A DNA stretch of 64,000 nucleotides from Pseudoalteromonas carrageenovora IAM 12662 (GCF_900239935.1 NZ_LT965928.1:2373520-2437519); one strand, 5' to 3'. Counted from the first letter of the stretch, positions 40,648-51,262 are shown. A program made the numbers and translations. The notes: generated by a model not told the origin, from the sequence alone.

Positions 40648-41061
40648 ATGGTTACAGAGTTTACGCCAATAGCGGCAGCTATAGGGGGGGCTTTAATAGG
40701 AATAGCGTGCGCACTATTACTGGTTTTATACGGAAAAATAGCCGGTATATCAGGCCTTGTTAAATCTGTTTTTAATAAGCAAACGTCTGAGTCGCGTTGG
40801 AAATTATACTTTATTATAGGGCTATTATTGGCCGGTATTTCAGTGCGTATATTTGCGCCGTCTTTATTAGAAGGTGAGCTGAGCTTATCACCGGTGCTTA
40901 TTGTTATAGCTGGGCTACTTGTTGGTATGGGCACCTCTTTAGCTAACGGCTGCACAAGTGGCCATGGCGTATGTGGTATGTCGCGTTTTTCTACCCGTTC
41001 TTGGGTTTCAACATGTACATTTATGGCTGTGGCTATAATTACAGCAAACCTAGTAGGGTAA
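40648..41061 (+). CDS. YeeE/YedE-family membrane protein (first half)
   Basis: A 137-residue membrane protein with four hydrophobic segments. The signature NGCTSGHGVCGMSRFS near residues 102-117 contains the cysteines thought to handle sulfur species in the YeeE/YedE (thiosulfate/sulfur transport) family. The start is the ATG at 40648, one base after the porin stop; a GTG-initiated extension from 40621 overlaps the porin and is rejected. It pairs with the next gene, a common split form of this transporter. Confidence 0.85.
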   Translation: MVTEFTPIAAAIGGALIGIACALLLVLYGKIAGISGLVKSVFNKQTSESRWKLYFIIGLLLAGISVRIFAPSLLEGELSLSPVLIVIAGLLVGMGTSLANGCTSGHGVCGMSRFSTRSWVSTCTFMAVAIITANLVG

Positions 41062-41065
41062 AAAA

Positions 41066-41467
41066 ATGACAGCAGTAATTCATGTTATTTTAGGATTTAT
41101 ATTTGGCTTAGGGCTTATCATTAGTGGTATGACAAACCCTGACAAGGTACTTAACTTTTTAAATTTTCAAAACCACTGGGATGGCAGTTTAATTATTGTA
41201 ATGGCTGTGGCTATGGGAATAATGATGCTTGCGTGGTTTTGGGTTGCTAAAAAAGATAAACCACTACTAGGTGAAACGTTTACTTTAAGCGATGTTAAAA
41301 ACATTAGCCCTCGACTAATAACTGGCTCGGTATTGTTTGGTTTGGGCTGGGGATTAAGCGGCATATGCCCAGGCCCTGGCCTTGTACAACTTACCTCACT
41401 TAAAATGGAGTTTTGGTTATTTTTTGCAGCCGTACTTGGCGGTATGTGGATAGCTAAAAAAGTATAA
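41066..41467 (+). CDS. YeeE/YedE-family membrane protein (second half)
   Basis: A 133-residue membrane protein, the partner of the preceding gene, with the family motif GLGWGLSGICPGPGLVQL near residues 92-109. Together the two halves equal one full-length YeeE-type permease. Four bases separate the genes and a terminator follows. The pair probably moves a reduced sulfur compound across the inner membrane. Confidence 0.85.
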   Translation: MTAVIHVILGFIFGLGLIISGMTNPDKVLNFLNFQNHWDGSLIIVMAVAMGIMMLAWFWVAKKDKPLLGETFTLSDVKNISPRLITGSVLFGLGWGLSGICPGPGLVQLTSLKMEFWLFFAAVLGGMWIAKKV

Positions 41468-41490
41468 ATTTAACTATTTGTCCTTCATTA

Positions 41491-41518
41491 AAACTGGCAG
41501 GTATAGGCTTGCCAGTTT
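41491..41518 (+). terminator. Hairpin terminator
   Basis: AAACTGGCA and TGCCAGTTT form a perfect 9-bp stem 24 bp after the sulfur-permease pair. Confidence 0.7.
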
Positions 41519-41620
41519 AAACCCATTTAATTAACCCCTATTTACTTACTTAACCTAACTATTAGCTTAGGTACATAACTTGCTGCTTTACCCTTTAAGT
41601 TTTTAAAAAAGGGATCTGTA

Positions 41621-42700
41621 ATGTCTGTTAATACGCTTTATAACCTAACAGAGCAGCCTTGGGCTGTTATTGCTATTTGCTTAGTTACGTTAACTATAGC
41701 CTTGTTTTGTATCCGCTTTTTTATAATGTACTGGCTCAAAAAATGGACCTCTCATACTAAGTTTATTTTTGACAGCTTATTTATAGAGTCAATTTCTAAA
41801 CCGCTCACTCTTTGCACAATAATTGTGCTTCTCACCATTATAGAGCAAGGCCTTTTAATAAAAAATGAGTCTATAGCGCACTTTATTTCGTTTTCGACCA
41901 TTAATATTATTTTGGGTTTAGTGGCCATTATTTTATTTTTTGACCGTTTTTTTATTGGCACTATTAATTACTACAGCAAAGAATCGGCGGTAATTTTTAA
42001 TTCGCAAAGTATTATTAAAGGCGTTATTAGGGTTAGCGTTTTATCGGTTGGTATTTTAGTTTTAATGGGGACTTTAGGTATTTCTATTACACCTATTATT
42101 GCCTCATTGGGTATTACCTCGCTTGCTGTGGCACTCGCCCTGCAACCCACCCTTGAAAACTTTTTTTCGGGCGTACAGCTTGTTATAGATAAACCCATAC
42201 GTGTGGGGGATTTTATTGAGCTTGAGTCAAAGGAGCAAGGCTTTGTAGAAAAAATTGGTTGGCGCTCTACGTGGGTTAAAATGCTGCCAAATAATATGAT
42301 TATTATTCCTAATAGTCAGCTTTCTAAATCGCGTATTATTAATTACTTTTACCCAGAAAAAGAGCTGAGTGTACCTGTTGATGTAAGCGTTCATTACAGC
42401 TCAGACTTAGAGTTTGTAGAACAAGTAACACTTGAAGTTGCTCGCCAAGTACTAATTGACCATGAATGGGGTGTTGATGATTACAATACCTTTGTGGTGT
42501 ATCACACCTTTGATAACTCAAGTATTAATTTTACCGTAATGCTGCGCGCAAAAGAGTACTTTAATCGATTTTGGGTTAAATCTGCTTTTATTAAAGCGCT
42601 GCATAAACGCTATAACCAAGAAGGTATTGTGATCCCCTTCCCTATTACAGCCATTAATACATCGCAAGAAGCGGCTAATTTTAATAACGCTGAACATTAA
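41621..42700 (+). CDS. MscS-family mechanosensitive channel
   Basis: A 359-residue small-conductance channel with about five N-terminal membrane segments; the last, pore-lining one (near residues 160-185) is rich in Ala/Gly/Leu, and the MscS beta domain follows (FFSGVQLVIDKPIRVGDFI near 184-202). The C-terminal alpha/beta domain is complete. GGGAT at 41610-41614 is the likely RBS region. It acts in turgor release on osmotic downshift. Monocistronic, bounded by hairpins at 41491 and 42702. Confidence 0.9.
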   Translation: MSVNTLYNLTEQPWAVIAICLVTLTIALFCIRFFIMYWLKKWTSHTKFIFDSLFIESISKPLTLCTIIVLLTIIEQGLLIKNESIAHFISFSTINIILGLVAIILFFDRFFIGTINYYSKESAVIFNSQSIIKGVIRVSVLSVGILVLMGTLGISITPIIASLGITSLAVALALQPTLENFFSGVQLVIDKPIRVGDFIELESKEQGFVEKIGWRSTWVKMLPNNMIIIPNSQLSKSRIINYFYPEKELSVPVDVSVHYSSDLEFVEQVTLEVARQVLIDHEWGVDDYNTFVVYHTFDNSSINFTVMLRAKEYFNRFWVKSAFIKALHKRYNQEGIVIPFPITAINTSQEAANFNNAEH

Positions 42701-42701
42701 A

Positions 42702-42733
42702 AAACCGAGGTAAGCATGCGCCTACCTCGGTTT
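42702..42733. terminator. Hairpin terminator
   Basis: AAACCGAGGTA and TACCTCGGTTT form a perfect 11-bp stem directly after the mscS-type stop, between convergent genes; it can work for both. Confidence 0.75.
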
Positions 42734-42809
42734 AATTATTTTACTACATGTATAGTTACGCGCTTTTATGCTGTGTAATAAAGCATAGATAGCCGTTTAC
42801 TTACGTGCT

Positions 42810-44945
42810 TTAAAATTTATAGGTTACTTGGCCTACTATTTCACGCGGGCTGCCCGGGAAGTGACCGTTACGCTCACTAAAGCCACTTACTGCGTATTCT
42901 TTATCGAATAGATTATTGATATTTACACTTAATAACACATCGTCAAAGCGGGTACTCCAGCTCATGTCGAATACGGTAAAGGGTTTAACTTTTTGGCCGT
43001 CTTGGCTTATTTGCTCGCTTACGTAATTTGCGCCAAATGCTATAGACGAGTCGATGCTATCAAGCGCAAAACGCGACCATAAACCAGCTTGGTGGCGCGG
43101 GGCATTAGCAAAGCGAGAGCCATCACCGTAGGTGCTTGAAATAGTATCGCCCGTTACACCCTCAACAACCAGTGTATCGTTATATGCGTAGTTAGCAGTT
43201 AGCGTCCAGTGCTCGGTTAAATCGCCCACCAGCGTTGTTTCAAACCCACGGCTTTCTACCTCACCAATATTTAAAAGTGCTGCAATGCCATCACCCGCGC
43301 CAGTGTCGTCAGGGTTGCTCATTACTACGTTTTCTTTATTAATTTGGTAAATAGCAAAGGTGCTCATAATTTTGCCATTAAGCCATTTGTTTTTCATACC
43401 AATTTCGGTTTGTTTACCGGTTTCTGGCGTTAAGTTGCCCTCGCCTTCTACATCTTCTTGGTCACCCGATGATGCTGGGTTAAAGCTTTCTGAGTAATTT
43501 ATGTATACCGATGTGTTTTCAACGGGTTGGTATGTAACAGCCACGCGCGGGGTTACATCGTTATCTGAGTAACTGTAACCGGTTTCTTTGTTTAGCTCTT
43601 TAAAATAATCATAGCGCAAGCCGGCAATCACGGTCCATTGCTCGTTAATGCTTACAACATCTTGTACGTATAGGCCAAAACGGTCAGTATCAACACCATC
43701 GCGGTTCATGTCGGTAAGGTTATAAGTACTTGGGTCGGTTTCGCCGTAATTTAAGTCAAATATGTTTAAGTTAGCCACGCCGTCTGCTTCATAGCGGGCA
43801 CGTAAGTAATCGTACTCGGTATCGACTATGTGGTAGTCGCCACCAAACAATACTTGGTGTGCTAATTGGCCTTGCTCAAAGCTATAAACAAAGTCGGTGG
43901 TTAAGCTTGTTTCTTCGTTTGCGCGGTATTGATTACGGTATTCGCGTTTAATGGTTTCATCATCAATGTTTGCTTCACCATCGCCGTTTACATCTACCCA
44001 GCTTTGCGACTCATGGTAGGCTTGGTCGCGTTCGTTATCCATGTAACGCAGCGTGCTACTTACCGAAAAATCATCATTAAAGTAATGCTTTAGCTCGGCT
44101 TGCAGCACTAACGCTTCCATGTTTTGGTAGTCAAATGCTTCGTTTGCGTTGTAACTTGGGTCAACTAAAAAATTACCGTTGTCATCTACCGGTACACCAC
44201 GTAAACGGTTACCGCCTAAGTCTTGTTTGATGTAGTCAACACTTGTGGTTAGTGTGGTTGAATCTGTTAAATCAAATAATAAACCACCGGTAAACTCGGT
44301 GTTTTTTGAATCTGCATTATTACGAAAGCTGTCTTGCTCCTCGTAATAACCACCTACACGATACGCCATGGTGTCGGTTAAACCGCCGGTCATATCAAGT
44401 GATGCACCACGTGTGTTGTAATTGCCAAGCGTTAGCTTTAGCTCTTTGCTTTGCGTGTACGAAGGCTTTTTAGTCACATAGTTGATCATACCGCCTGGCT
44501 CACCACCACCATATAACGCAGAGGCTGGGCCTTTTAATACTTCTACACGCGCTACATTAAATAATTGCGGTACACCAAAGCCCGAGTACGGATCGCCACG
44601 TACGCCATCGTAAAATACATTGGCATCGTCTCTAAAACCACGAAAAGTAACGCCTGAATAACTGTACTCACTTACCCCTGCTATTGAGCGGTATAAATCG
44701 GTAATGTCGCGCGCGGCTTGGTCAATAATAAGTTGCTCGGTTAATACCTGCGCAGATTGCGGTAATTTAATAAGATCTAAATCCGTTTTAGTACCAATTT
44801 TACTTTCGGTTTCTAGGTAAAACTGCTGAGCGCGGCCTGTTACTTCTATTTTTTCAATATCGTTATTTTGCTCGGCAAATGCCACATTAGAAAAAGCAGA
44901 AAAAGACGCAGCAATACTAAGCGCCAAGTATTTTTGGTTAAACAT
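42810..44945 (-). CDS. TonB-dependent siderophore receptor
   Basis: Outer-membrane ferric-siderophore receptor of 711 residues (FhuA/FoxA-like TIGR01783 type by appearance). The start at the ATG at 44945 has AGGATC upstream; a longer frame from 44975 adds non-signal residues. Signal peptide to about residue 25 (SNVAFA), TonB-box-like DIEKIEVTGRA near 30-40, plug motif VEVLKGPASALYGGGEPGGMINYVTK-like region near 135-160, and a terminal phenylalanine. A 19-bp Fur box lies 35 bp upstream, so it is expected to be induced by iron limitation. The siderophore is unknown. Confidence 0.9.
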   Translation of the reverse strand: MFNQKYLALSIAASFSAFSNVAFAEQNNDIEKIEVTGRAQQFYLETESKIGTKTDLDLIKLPQSAQVLTEQLIIDQAARDITDLYRSIAGVSEYSYSGVTFRGFRDDANVFYDGVRGDPYSGFGVPQLFNVARVEVLKGPASALYGGGEPGGMINYVTKKPSYTQSKELKLTLGNYNTRGASLDMTGGLTDTMAYRVGGYYEEQDSFRNNADSKNTEFTGGLLFDLTDSTTLTTSVDYIKQDLGGNRLRGVPVDDNGNFLVDPSYNANEAFDYQNMEALVLQAELKHYFNDDFSVSSTLRYMDNERDQAYHESQSWVDVNGDGEANIDDETIKREYRNQYRANEETSLTTDFVYSFEQGQLAHQVLFGGDYHIVDTEYDYLRARYEADGVANLNIFDLNYGETDPSTYNLTDMNRDGVDTDRFGLYVQDVVSINEQWTVIAGLRYDYFKELNKETGYSYSDNDVTPRVAVTYQPVENTSVYINYSESFNPASSGDQEDVEGEGNLTPETGKQTEIGMKNKWLNGKIMSTFAIYQINKENVVMSNPDDTGAGDGIAALLNIGEVESRGFETTLVGDLTEHWTLTANYAYNDTLVVEGVTGDTISSTYGDGSRFANAPRHQAGLWSRFALDSIDSSIAFGANYVSEQISQDGQKVKPFTVFDMSWSTRFDDVLLSVNINNLFDKEYAVSGFSERNGHFPGSPREIVGQVTYKF

Positions 44946-44979
44946 GTTGATCCTGAAAAGAGGTGTATAAAACACCGCG

Positions 44980-44998
44980 AATGATAACGACTATCATT
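44980..44998. promoter_or_regulatory. Fur box
   Basis: AATGATAACGACTATCATT is a near-perfect palindrome (central three bases apart) matching the 19-bp Fur consensus, 35 bp upstream of the receptor start. Confidence 0.8.
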
Positions 44999-45121
44999 AA
45001 CATGTGCAATGTAAATAATTTCATATTCATCCTTATTTTTCGAATGAAGAGTATTTAAGCAACACACTAAATTGGCAGCTCAGCTATGAATAAATTAATT
45101 AGCATTACTGGAATACACAAT

Positions 45122-45136
45122 TGATATAATATAACA
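45122..45136. promoter_or_regulatory. Zur-like box
   Basis: TGATATAATATAACA matches the core of the gammaproteobacterial Zur consensus (TGTTATANTATAACA) at all but one defined position. It lies 32 bp upstream of the COG0523 GTPase start, suggesting induction by zinc limitation. Confidence 0.7.
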
Positions 45137-45168
45137 TACCCAAAATTGTAATTTAGTAAGATTATTAA

Positions 45169-46368
45169 ATGATAAATAAACTGTCCGTCACAGTGTTATC
45201 AGGCTTTTTGGGGGCTGGTAAAACCACTGTACTTAGCCATATTATTAATAACAGACAAGGTAAAAAAGTCGCCGTTATAGTAAACGATATGAGCGATATA
45301 AATATCGATGCCGCCACTATTAAAAGTGGTGTATCGCTCAATCACAGTAACGAAAAACTAGTCGAAATGAGCAACGGTTGTATTTGCTGCACCCTACGAG
45401 AAGATTTACTTGTTGAAGTGGGCAAACTTGCCAAAGATGGGCGTTTTGATTACCTCGTTATTGAATCAACCGGTATATCTGAACCCCTCCCCGTTGCCGA
45501 AACATTCACTTTTGCTGATGAAAACGGTGTTTCACTTGGTGATGTTGCCACCCTCGATACCATGGTAACAGTGGTTGACGCGGTTAACTTTTTAAACGAC
45601 TACGAACAAGCAAATGATTTACAAGATACCGGCGAATCATCAGGAGAAGACGACGAGCGAAGCGTAGCCGACTTACTTGTTGACCAAGTTGAATTTGCCG
45701 ATGTTATTTTAATTAGTAAAACTGATTTAATTACAAACGATGAATTAAATAGACTCACTGCCATTTTAAATACGCTCAATACTCAAGCTAACATTATTCC
45801 TATTTCAAACGGCCATATTAATATTAACGAAGTGCTAAACACCGGTTTATTTAATTTTGAACGTGCCCAACACGCACCGGGTTGGCTTAAAGAAATGCGT
45901 GGTGAACATATTCCCGAAACCGAAGAGTATGGTATTAGCAGCTTTAATTACACTGCGCGCCGCCCATTTGACCCAGAAAAGTTTTATAACTTTTTGCACA
46001 ACACCGAGCAATTTGGCAAGCTCATTCGTTCTAAAGGGTATTTTTGGCTCGCAACGCGCCCTTTATTTTGCGCACAGTGGAGCCAAGCTGGCGGTATAGC
46101 TCATTACGGGTTTGCAGGCATGTTTTATAAAGCAATACCTAAAAAAGACTGGCCCACAGAGCCCGAACTACTTGCTGATATAAACAGTAAATGGGTAGAG
46201 CCCTTTGGTGACATGCGCCAAGAGCTTGTTTTTATTGGTCAGTCGTTAGATAAAAAAGCCATGATTAAAGCGCTTGATGACTGCCTTCTCCCAGAAGATG
46301 CCGTACTTAAAGGTAAAGACTTTTGGAGAACCTATAACGACCCGTTTCCTATTTGGGAGGAAGAGTAA
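45169..46368 (+). CDS. COG0523 metallochaperone GTPase (zinc-related)
   Basis: A 399-residue G3E GTPase with Walker [10 protein letters not shown] near residues 12-20, the metal-binding CxCC motif in GCICCTLR near 71-78, Walker B in ESTGISEP near 100-107, an NKxD-like SKTDL near 184 and a C-terminal CobW domain. The Zur-like box upstream and the DUF1826 gene downstream match the zinc-starvation type (ZigA/YciC-like). It is thought to deliver zinc to client enzymes when the metal is scarce. It overlaps the next gene by one base (TAATG). Confidence 0.9.
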   Translation: MINKLSVTVLSGFLGAGKTTVLSHIINNRQGKKVAVIVNDMSDINIDAATIKSGVSLNHSNEKLVEMSNGCICCTLREDLLVEVGKLAKDGRFDYLVIESTGISEPLPVAETFTFADENGVSLGDVATLDTMVTVVDAVNFLNDYEQANDLQDTGESSGEDDERSVADLLVDQVEFADVILISKTDLITNDELNRLTAILNTLNTQANIIPISNGHININEVLNTGLFNFERAQHAPGWLKEMRGEHIPETEEYGISSFNYTARRPFDPEKFYNFLHNTEQFGKLIRSKGYFWLATRPLFCAQWSQAGGIAHYGFAGMFYKAIPKKDWPTEPELLADINSKWVEPFGDMRQELVFIGQSLDKKAMIKALDDCLLPEDAVLKGKDFWRTYNDPFPIWEEE

Positions 46369-47057
46369 TGAATGCCCTAGCCCCAATAACTGCGCAAATA
46401 AAGCCTGCGGAAACGCTGTACCGAAAAGCAGCTAAAGAGTGTGACGCCAATGTATTGCCACAAATTTATAACCAAGACACTAACATTGTTATTTGGCAAA
46501 GAGACCTTGAGCAAACATTAACAAATGCAGTTAATACACTCATTAGCGCAAATGCTTTAAAGCCACTTGAACTTGCGGTATCGCCCGATGATGCGTTTGA
46601 TCAATTAATAAAAGCGCTTAAGCCAGAAGATAATAACCGCGATGAAGTTAAAGCTCTGTGTGAAGATATCGCACTGTTGGTTGAAATGTTTTGCTGCCTG
46701 TTTGATTTAAAACGCGCCGGTTTAAGGCTAAAAATATTAGATAAACCTATGTGCCCGCGTTTTCATGTAGACAAAATTCCGTGCCGGCTAGTTACTACCT
46801 ATCAAGGTGTTGCTACACAGTGGTTAAATCACAGCGATGTAAACCGCTCAAAGCTAGGTACTGGTAATTTAGGTAAACCCGATGAAGAGTCTGGTTTATT
46901 TAAAAGCCTAAATAATATTAATCAACTCCAGCAAGGCGATGTTGCCCTGCTTAAAGGCGAGTACTGGGATGAAAACGAAGGTGCAGGGCTTGTACATCGC
47001 TCCCCCCCGGAGGCTGAAAACGAGCAACGCTTATTACTTACGCTCGATTTTATCTAA
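46368..47057 (+). CDS. DUF1826-family protein
   Basis: A 229-residue cytoplasmic protein of the DUF1826 family, of unknown function, often found beside zinc-starvation COG0523 genes. The start at 46368 overlaps the GTPase stop and has GGAGGAAGAG upstream. Conserved cysteines and histidines are visible (MCPRFHVDKIPCRLV near residues 126-140, and LVHRSPP near 209), compatible with metal binding. Cotranscribed with the GTPase and so probably under the same Zur-like box. Confidence 0.82.
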   Translation: MNALAPITAQIKPAETLYRKAAKECDANVLPQIYNQDTNIVIWQRDLEQTLTNAVNTLISANALKPLELAVSPDDAFDQLIKALKPEDNNRDEVKALCEDIALLVEMFCCLFDLKRAGLRLKILDKPMCPRFHVDKIPCRLVTTYQGVATQWLNHSDVNRSKLGTGNLGKPDEESGLFKSLNNINQLQQGDVALLKGEYWDENEGAGLVHRSPPEAENEQRLLLTLDFI

Positions 47058-47067
47058 AATTTGTTGT

Positions 47068-47102
47068 GGTGATAAACGCTAAGCTAATGCGCGTTTATCA
47101 CC
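47068..47102. terminator. Bidirectional hairpin
   Basis: GGTGATAAACGC and GCGTTTATCACC form a perfect 12-bp stem between two convergent genes; it includes the last codons of the histidine kinase gene. Confidence 0.7.
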
Positions 47103-49843
47103 CTAGCGATTACTTCGTACAAACCTTGTGTGCTTACAGGTTTAGATACAAAGTCATCCATACCTACACTTAAACAGCGCTGTTTATCATCTTCGTAGGC
47201 ATTAGCGGTAATTGCAATAATGGGCACATGTGCCTTAGTGTTTACTTCGTTAGCACGTATGGTTTGGGTACATTCGTAACCATCCATATTTGGCATTTGG
47301 CAATCCATTAAAATTAAGTCAAAGGTATTACCCTTAAGCACTTTTAACGCTTCAATTCCATCGTTAGCCATTGTAAGTTGTACATGAGTTGGCTCTAACA
47401 TTTTTGCAATTACTTGGCGGTTTATGGGGTTATCTTCCACTAAGAGTAATTTTTTGCTACCAAGGTTAGGTACTGATTGCGACTGTACTGCAGCTGTGGG
47501 CTTTATAAACTCAGCTTTAGGCGCATTAATGTAAAACTTAAGCATGCTGCCTTTACCGGGCTGACTATTTAAAGATATTTCACCCTGCATTTTTTTAATT
47601 AACCCTTGGCTAATGGCCAAACCAAGCCCGGTACCACCGTATTTACGTGCAACACCTACATCAGCTTGTGTAAACTCGCTAAACAATAACGATTGCTGAT
47701 CTTTTGCTATGCCTATCCCGCTATCAGACACACTTACAAATAACTGCTGGCCACTGTAATCAAACGATAAACGTACAAACCCGCGCTCAGTAAACTTATA
47801 CGCGTTAGATAATAAATTAATAATTACTTGGTTTAAGCGTAAATCATCTACGTTAATACAATCTGGCAAGGTGTTACTGCACTGAACTATAAACTGCACG
47901 TCGTCAGAGCTTACAATGGGTGAAAACAACGATTTAATATTTTCGATAAAAGGCGCTAAATTTGTAGGACGCGGGCTAATTTGCATTGCATTAGCCTCAA
48001 TTTTAGAAAAATCTAAAATATCGTTTAAGATTTTCAATAAGTTTTGAGCACTTTTTTGTTGCGTATCTAAAAGATCTCTTTGCTCGTCGGTTAACGAACT
48101 ATCACGCAGCAATACCTCACCCATGCCCAAAATACCGTTCATTGGGGTGCGTAGTTCATGACTCATATTTGCTAAAAACTGCGATTTAGCCACATTAGCT
48201 AAATTAGCACGCTCTACTGCTTGCTTAAGCTTATTGGTTTGCTCAGCAACTTGTTTTTCTAGCTGCTGGTTAAACTCACTGAGTTGTTTGTTTAGGTCTT
48301 GGTTTTTTATATTTGACGCTTGCAGGTTTTCTATTGAATGCTGCAGCGCAGTGGCGAGCATTTCAAACTGCTGCTGAAGTTGCAGTACTTCTTGCCAACT
48401 TGAATCTGTATTAAAAGTCTGTTTTTTTGATTTATTAAAGCTTTGCATTAAATTAGTTAAACCACTGATTGGCTGCACTAATAAATTTGCAAGTTGGCGT
48501 ACAAACAGCACCACCATAATAATTAGCATAGCGCCTAGCAAGATACTTGGCAGCCATGCTTTGGCTACAGCCATACTCAAATGTTTACGATTATAAAAAG
48601 TGATTACTTGCCATTTGCTCTGCGGATTAACATATTTAGAGCTATGGTAAACCTCGTTATTATTGGAACGAAATAAATTTTTATCGCCCATATTACGCGC
48701 ATTAAAACCATCTTCGTTAAAGTCGGTTAATATTTTAAACTGCTCAAGCGAGCTAAAAACCACTTTTTGTTTATCATCCAGTACAACTAATTCACCAGTG
48801 TTTTCAAATAGATTAGGAATAAACTGTTCTAATCGTCCAAGCTTTAACGACCCCTCTACTACGCCGAAAAACTCACCATCACGATAAATAGGTGCCGACA
48901 GCGCAACAATGGCCTCATTGCCAAGCCCTCGCCCTTGAAACACACCACCGCTATAACCAAGAGGATACTGCTTAGCCTGATTAAAGTACTCGCGATCAGT
49001 GACATTACGCTGCGCCTTAGTTAACCCCGCTATAAGGTTATTAGGCGACGTTATTTCAACAAAGCCGCTAGGGTTTGCATACAAGCTTGTAGCAAACCCT
49101 GGAAATAGATTCATTAGCCTTTTTAACTGCTGCTCACTATCAGTGCCCGCGCTTATGGCGTCGCTACTCATTACAATGGCATTTTTATGAAACGTTAAAT
49201 AATCACTTAATTGAGTGCTTATATATTTGGCTTTTTCTTCAAGCTGGGCGTCTACCTCATACTCTAACCGAGAGTGGTGATCGTTCACTAAAATTACACT
49301 GGTAAGCAGTATAACCAATATAATAATAACGCTTACAACATAGCTAAGAATGCGAGCAAGAGGCCTGCCCTGATAGGCACGGCTGGCGTGGGGTACAAAT
49401 ACACTAAATAAATCAACTAAAGCTAAGCTAATTAACGCATTTATGAGGTACTTTGATATTGCAACAACTAGCGTTAACCATGGCAGACCAATAAGAAACT
49501 GCCCTATTCCCCAAATTATAGGTAAACCAACTAACAGCCAAAAAACAGTACCAAGAGGGAGTATGGGTTTAGAGCGGCGTAAACAAAAAGTGTAAAGCCA
49601 AAAAAGCTCGAGTAAATAAACAATACTCGGCCAGCAATGCCCCCACCTATAAAGTAAAAAGCCAGATACGATCGCAAGGCTTAAGCACGCATAACGCAGC
49701 CCAATAAACACTAAGCTACATAATACAAATACTTGCCCAAATAAAAACTCAGAACTGTCGAAAAAATATAACGGCGAGAGGTTAACTAAACCCCCTAGCA
49801 ACCCTAATAAAACAGCGAGTGTCCACTTACTTCTTTGAGGCAT
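47084..49843 (-). CDS. Hybrid sensor histidine kinase with response-receiver domain
   Basis: Inner-membrane kinase of 919 residues. The N-terminal part has several hydrophobic segments (residues about 5-190), followed by a periplasmic double-Cache-like sensor (about 215-430), another membrane segment (440-460), a HAMP-like/coiled-coil stretch, and HisKA with the phosphorylated histidine in [11 protein letters not shown] near residue 565. HATPase_c follows with N and G boxes ([26 protein letters not shown]). A C-terminal receiver has [13 protein letters not shown] near 848-860. The ATG at 49843 was preferred to a GTG at 49873. No partner regulator is adjacent; the ligand is unknown. A dyad lies just upstream. 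Confidence 0.88.
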   Translation of the reverse strand: MPQRSKWTLAVLLGLLGGLVNLSPLYFFDSSEFLFGQVFVLCSLVFIGLRYACLSLAIVSGFLLYRWGHCWPSIVYLLELFWLYTFCLRRSKPILPLGTVFWLLVGLPIIWGIGQFLIGLPWLTLVVAISKYLINALISLALVDLFSVFVPHASRAYQGRPLARILSYVVSVIIILVILLTSVILVNDHHSRLEYEVDAQLEEKAKYISTQLSDYLTFHKNAIVMSSDAISAGTDSEQQLKRLMNLFPGFATSLYANPSGFVEITSPNNLIAGLTKAQRNVTDREYFNQAKQYPLGYSGGVFQGRGLGNEAIVALSAPIYRDGEFFGVVEGSLKLGRLEQFIPNLFENTGELVVLDDKQKVVFSSLEQFKILTDFNEDGFNARNMGDKNLFRSNNNEVYHSSKYVNPQSKWQVITFYNRKHLSMAVAKAWLPSILLGAMLIIMVVLFVRQLANLLVQPISGLTNLMQSFNKSKKQTFNTDSSWQEVLQLQQQFEMLATALQHSIENLQASNIKNQDLNKQLSEFNQQLEKQVAEQTNKLKQAVERANLANVAKSQFLANMSHELRTPMNGILGMGEVLLRDSSLTDEQRDLLDTQQKSAQNLLKILNDILDFSKIEANAMQISPRPTNLAPFIENIKSLFSPIVSSDDVQFIVQCSNTLPDCINVDDLRLNQVIINLLSNAYKFTERGFVRLSFDYSGQQLFVSVSDSGIGIAKDQQSLLFSEFTQADVGVARKYGGTGLGLAISQGLIKKMQGEISLNSQPGKGSMLKFYINAPKAEFIKPTAAVQSQSVPNLGSKKLLLVEDNPINRQVIAKMLEPTHVQLTMANDGIEALKVLKGNTFDLILMDCQMPNMDGYECTQTIRANEVNTKAHVPIIAITANAYEDDKQRCLSVGMDDFVSKPVSTQGLYEVIARVINAH

Positions 49844-49866
49844 TAAACCAACCTTGGGGCACTTTG

Positions 49867-49883
49867 TTAACACGCAGTGTTAA
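49867..49883. promoter_or_regulatory. Dyad upstream of the histidine kinase
   Basis: TTAACAC-GCA-GTGTTAA, a perfect 7-bp dyad 24 bp before the chosen start; probably a regulator site in the kinase promoter. Confidence 0.4.
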
Positions 49884-50012
49884 ATTAATATAATTGCTAC
49901 ATTATTGCGTACAAGTTAAAAGTTGTCTAGCGAGAAAAGGAGCCGGAAACTATTAGGTATTATGGATTAATTTAGTGAAAGAACATAAATATTAAGGAGT
50001 TAGAGATATACA

Positions 50013-50017
50013 CCCAA
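50013..50017. repeat. Target-site duplication, distal copy
   Basis: CCCAA directly outside the left TGT end of the Tn7-like element; identical to 55685-55689. Confidence 0.8.
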
Positions 50018-50115
50018 TGTTGTTTGAAGTGTAAATTGACATAGCCACATTCGATTTCATTGAGCGACAGCGGCACTATATAAATTGACATAATAATGAA
50101 GTTTAAAATGGCATA
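50018..50115 (+). repeat. Tn7-like left (ffs-distal) end with three TnsB-like sites
   Basis: Terminal TGTTGTTTGAAG leads into site L1 (50026-50043, GAAGTGTAAATTGACATA). Then L2 (50075-50092, ACTATATAAATTGACATA) and L3 (50098-50115, GAAGTTTAAAATGGCATA). All share TAAA(A)TTG/TGG-CATA. Wider spacing between L1 and L2 than between the right-end sites is like the left end of Tn7. Confidence 0.78.
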
Positions 50116-50379
50116 AAGTATCTAGCAAGTATGTCGACTGATTTTGCTTAAAAAAATTTTTGGAGGGGGATTAAAGGCTTCAACAACCAAGCCGATTTTT
50201 AATTAAAAAAATAACACCCAGCTTAATTAGCACATTAACTATCAAACCAAAGACAACTGGATTTGATTTGATAGTTAAAGTATATACTGATACGTAAAAT
50301 TATAAGAAGTAACTGAAAGTTCAATACTTAGCTACTATATAAAGTAAATTTTTTCATTATTAGTGTTGGTCGAAAATAT
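50116..50379. other. AT-rich spacer inside the Tn7-like element
   Basis: No coding frame, RNA gene or CRISPR repeat is visible between the left end and the first cargo gene. Confidence 0.5.
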
Positions 50380-51045
50380 TTAAATAAACTTAGCTGATTT
50401 AAGATCGAACTGTGATAAAATATTCTTTCCTTTTTTATATTCAAGAATATCGCTTTTCGATATAGAAAGCTCTCCTAGAAAGCCATTAAACAAGAGCTCT
50501 CTTGGTTGAGTTTTAGCTATAATGATTTGTCCTGCTAATTTGCAATCCACATAAACAAATTGTATCAATTTAAATTCTTGCATTGAGAGTTCAGCAATCA
50601 CTTTAGATTTTATTGATTTCTTGGCCCACACTCTCTCAGATTGAACCCATTCATTCTCATAATTGCTTGCTTCGAATCGTCTCAATATATCCAAGCTTTT
50701 TTCAAGAGGTATTGGCATAGCAGATACAGCAGCCGACAAAGCTTTCTCTAATATTCTCATGTAATGCTGTTGTAGTTGAATATCATCTAAATGACTTATT
50801 TGTTCTATTGGGTAATTAACTACAACTTCGAGGAATGGCACAACCTTCATTGCCTGTACCCGCACCTCTGTACTGCCATCAGTCACATAAACATTTATTC
50901 GTGAATATTTAGAGGTAAACTTAAGTTTGCTCACTTCCCTTTCCCAGAAATTACACAAGCAGCGAGACTTAAAGAGAAATATCTTTTTATCTTCTTTCGA
51001 ATAATTACCGTCAAGATAAAGTTCTATTTGACTTAACTTTGGCAT
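50380..51045 (-). CDS. Hypothetical protein, putative immunity protein
   Basis: A 221-residue protein I do not recognise. It is soluble, without signal peptide or membrane segment, mixed alpha/beta by eye. It starts 14 bp after the end of a short Rhs-tip remnant (51060-51191) on the same strand, the usual place of an immunity gene. It has lost most of its partner toxin and may be an orphan immunity gene that protects against related strains. Function is inferred from position only. Confidence 0.55.
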   Translation of the reverse strand: MPKLSQIELYLDGNYSKEDKKIFLFKSRCLCNFWEREVSKLKFTSKYSRINVYVTDGSTEVRVQAMKVVPFLEVVVNYPIEQISHLDDIQLQQHYMRILEKALSAAVSAMPIPLEKSLDILRRFEASNYENEWVQSERVWAKKSIKSKVIAELSMQEFKLIQFVYVDCKLAGQIIIAKTQPRELLFNGFLGELSISKSDILEYKKGKNILSQFDLKSAKFI

Positions 51046-51059
51046 AAATCTACAGTCCC

Positions 51060-51191
51060 TTAGCTTTTGGTCGTTGATTTTTGTAATGTTTTAGCCGGGT
51101 TTACAATTCCTACAGCTGCGTCAGTAACTGCGCTTCCTAAATTCAACGACCCTGTTTCGGCATAGTTTAATGCAGTTTCTCCATCATCATG
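51060..51191 (-). pseudogene. Rhs toxin-tip remnant
   Basis: A 43-codon open frame with no start, closed upstream by TAA, reading DGETALNYAETGSLNLGSA and ending QKSTTKS. The Ala/Gly-rich style resembles the end of the tip at 54145. It precedes a putative immunity gene on the same strand. I interpret it as the C-terminal scrap of a displaced Rhs tip. Confidence 0.5.
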
Positions 51192-51262
51192 TTAATTCCT
51201 TTTATATACAAACCGGCTATTACATTGCGTATAGATAGATGCATTAAAAAAGTCTCGGCTAT

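Noticed and set aside
44976..45168. Small ORFs between the TonB receptor and the GTPase
   Set aside because: They overlap the Fur and Zur-like boxes and resemble no protein.
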